Part shown: piece by piece, positions 14,108-14,535 of the stretch
Numbering within the stretch: position 1 is the first letter of the stretch
How the letters are laid out: the number at the start of each line of letters is the position of its first letter
Assembly (NCBI GenBank): GCA_023396465.1
Contig: JAEWWF010000078.1
Span: 1-14,535, forward strand
Direction of reading: 5' to 3'
Length of the DNA stretch: 14,535 bases
Source: Pseudomonadota bacterium
Lineage (GTDB): Bacteria > Pseudomonadota > Alphaproteobacteria > Rhodospirillales > Rhodospirillaceae
Notes under the pieces: model-generated
What the model saw: the letters and a program-made list of their open reading frames with translations, nothing else
Databases searched by the model: none
What the model was told of the DNA's origin: nothing
Position numbers and translations under genes: made by a program

Positions 14108-14535
14108 GTGGCTGAAAAGACCGGCTCCCGCTCCCGTTCCACCACCGCGTCGGCCGCCGGCGGTGGCAGCCGTAGCGCCGGCTCCCGCAAGGGAACCGGC
14201 AAGAAGGCCGCCGCCGGGGGCAAGGCGGCCGTCGGAGGCGCGACGAAGACGCGACGACCGTCCTCCAGCGGTGGCGGCACCCGCACCGCCGGACGCCGCA
14301 AGGCATCCTCCAAGAGCACGGGGCGCGGCATTGCGGGTCTGTCCTTGCGCTCGCTGGTGCTGGCGACGGTGGCCGTGGCGCTGGTGGTGATCGGCGCCGC
14401 CATTGGGGTATCCATCGATAAATCTCTCCGCGACCAGGAACACGCGGAGGAGGTGGCGCGGATCGCCGCCGATCGCGCCGCCGCCCCGCGCGGTGTTCGA
14501 GCCGGCCCCCAAGGCTTTCGACGGCGAGGCGCCGT
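14108..14535 (+). CDS. Basic low-complexity, membrane-anchored protein; apparent frameshift, cut by the window edge
   Basis: The gene starts at GTG 14108 (AGGA nine bases upstream). Residues 1-75 are rich in Ser, Gly, Arg, Lys, Thr and Ala, with no hydrophobic residues of note. One membrane helix follows at about 80-103 (LRSLVLATVAVALVVIGAAIGVSI), then a charged helix to about residue 126. This predicts a type II anchor with a strongly basic cytoplasmic tail. After about 14485 this frame fills with codons rare here (CGA three times, CAA, GGT). The frame one base later gives RAVFEPAPKAFDGEAP in G/C-ending codons. Reading CCCC at 14484-14487 as CCC would join the two. The break may be a sequencing error or a true frameshift. 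I do not recognise the family. Envelope proteins such as the divergent polysaccharide deacetylases can start this way, but that is a guess. Confidence 0.6.
   Translation, partial: MAEKTGSRSRSTTASAAGGGSRSAGSRKGTGKKAAAGGKAAVGGATKTRRPSSSGGGTRTAGRRKASSKSTGRGIAGLSLRSLVLATVAVALVVIGAAIGVSIDKSLRDQEHAEEVARIAADRAAAPRGVRAGPQGFRRRGA

Noticed and set aside
13923..14390. 155-aa plus-strand frame between cueR and the last gene
   Set aside because: It overlaps the cueR end and the basic-tail gene, and becomes Pro/Arg/Ala-rich; the frame from 14108 has a good start, a ribosome site and a clear membrane helix.
1..14535. CRISPR arrays, insertion sequences, tRNA or rRNA genes, prophage or defence genes
   Set aside because: No regularly spaced repeats, transposase or integrase motifs, tRNA-like folds or defence-protein motifs were seen on either strand.

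Overview
The window is a GC-rich, gene-dense piece of a bacterial chromosome, most likely from an alphaproteobacterium and probably of the Rhodospirillales type. This is inferred from the DUF1489 gene, a DUF1465/RcdA-like protein, a pyrophosphate-type phosphofructokinase and strong G/C third-position codon use. No phage, transposon, CRISPR array, tRNA or rRNA is visible. Most of the window is ordinary core and transport metabolism.

Left part (1-5421). The N-terminal two thirds of aminopeptidase N (pepN, minus strand) runs off the left edge. It is divergent from a short Nudix hydrolase gene (plus). That gene converges on, and overlaps by 68 bp, a three-gene minus-strand operon: pyrophosphate-dependent phosphofructokinase, then a DUF1489 protein, then a MATE-family exporter. 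The genes of this operon are joined by 1-nt and 4-nt overlaps.

Middle (5422-6745). A 412-bp gene-free region contains two perfect inverted repeats and an AT-rich stretch with a CtrA-box-like sequence. It leads into two small plus-strand genes: an unrecognised single-pass membrane protein, and a 147-aa protein resembling the RcdA/DUF1465 family. This is the least ordinary part of the window. A nested dyad spans the convergent gene ends at 6681-6745.

Right-centre (6741-10834). A complete PotABCD-type ABC importer operon lies on the minus strand in the order binding protein, ATPase, permease, permease. The binding protein has a Tat signal. A 13-bp perfect GC hairpin separates it from the ATPase gene, and the last three genes overlap by ATGA. 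The binding protein appears to lack the acidic polyamine-binding residues of E. coli PotD, so its substrate is uncertain.

Right end (11062-14535). A copper-efflux module consists of a textbook CueR operator/promoter with a 19-bp spacer, copA (Cu+ P1B ATPase) and cueR, coupled by ATGA. The activator is therefore encoded in the operon it controls. The last gene encodes a basic, low-complexity, membrane-anchored protein. It runs off the right edge and shows an apparent +1 frameshift at a CCCC run near 14484-14487.

I found no convincing new multi-gene system. The items most worth checking are the binding-protein specificity, the orphan membrane/RcdA-like pair with its upstream region, the second CueR-like half-operator, and the terminal frameshift.
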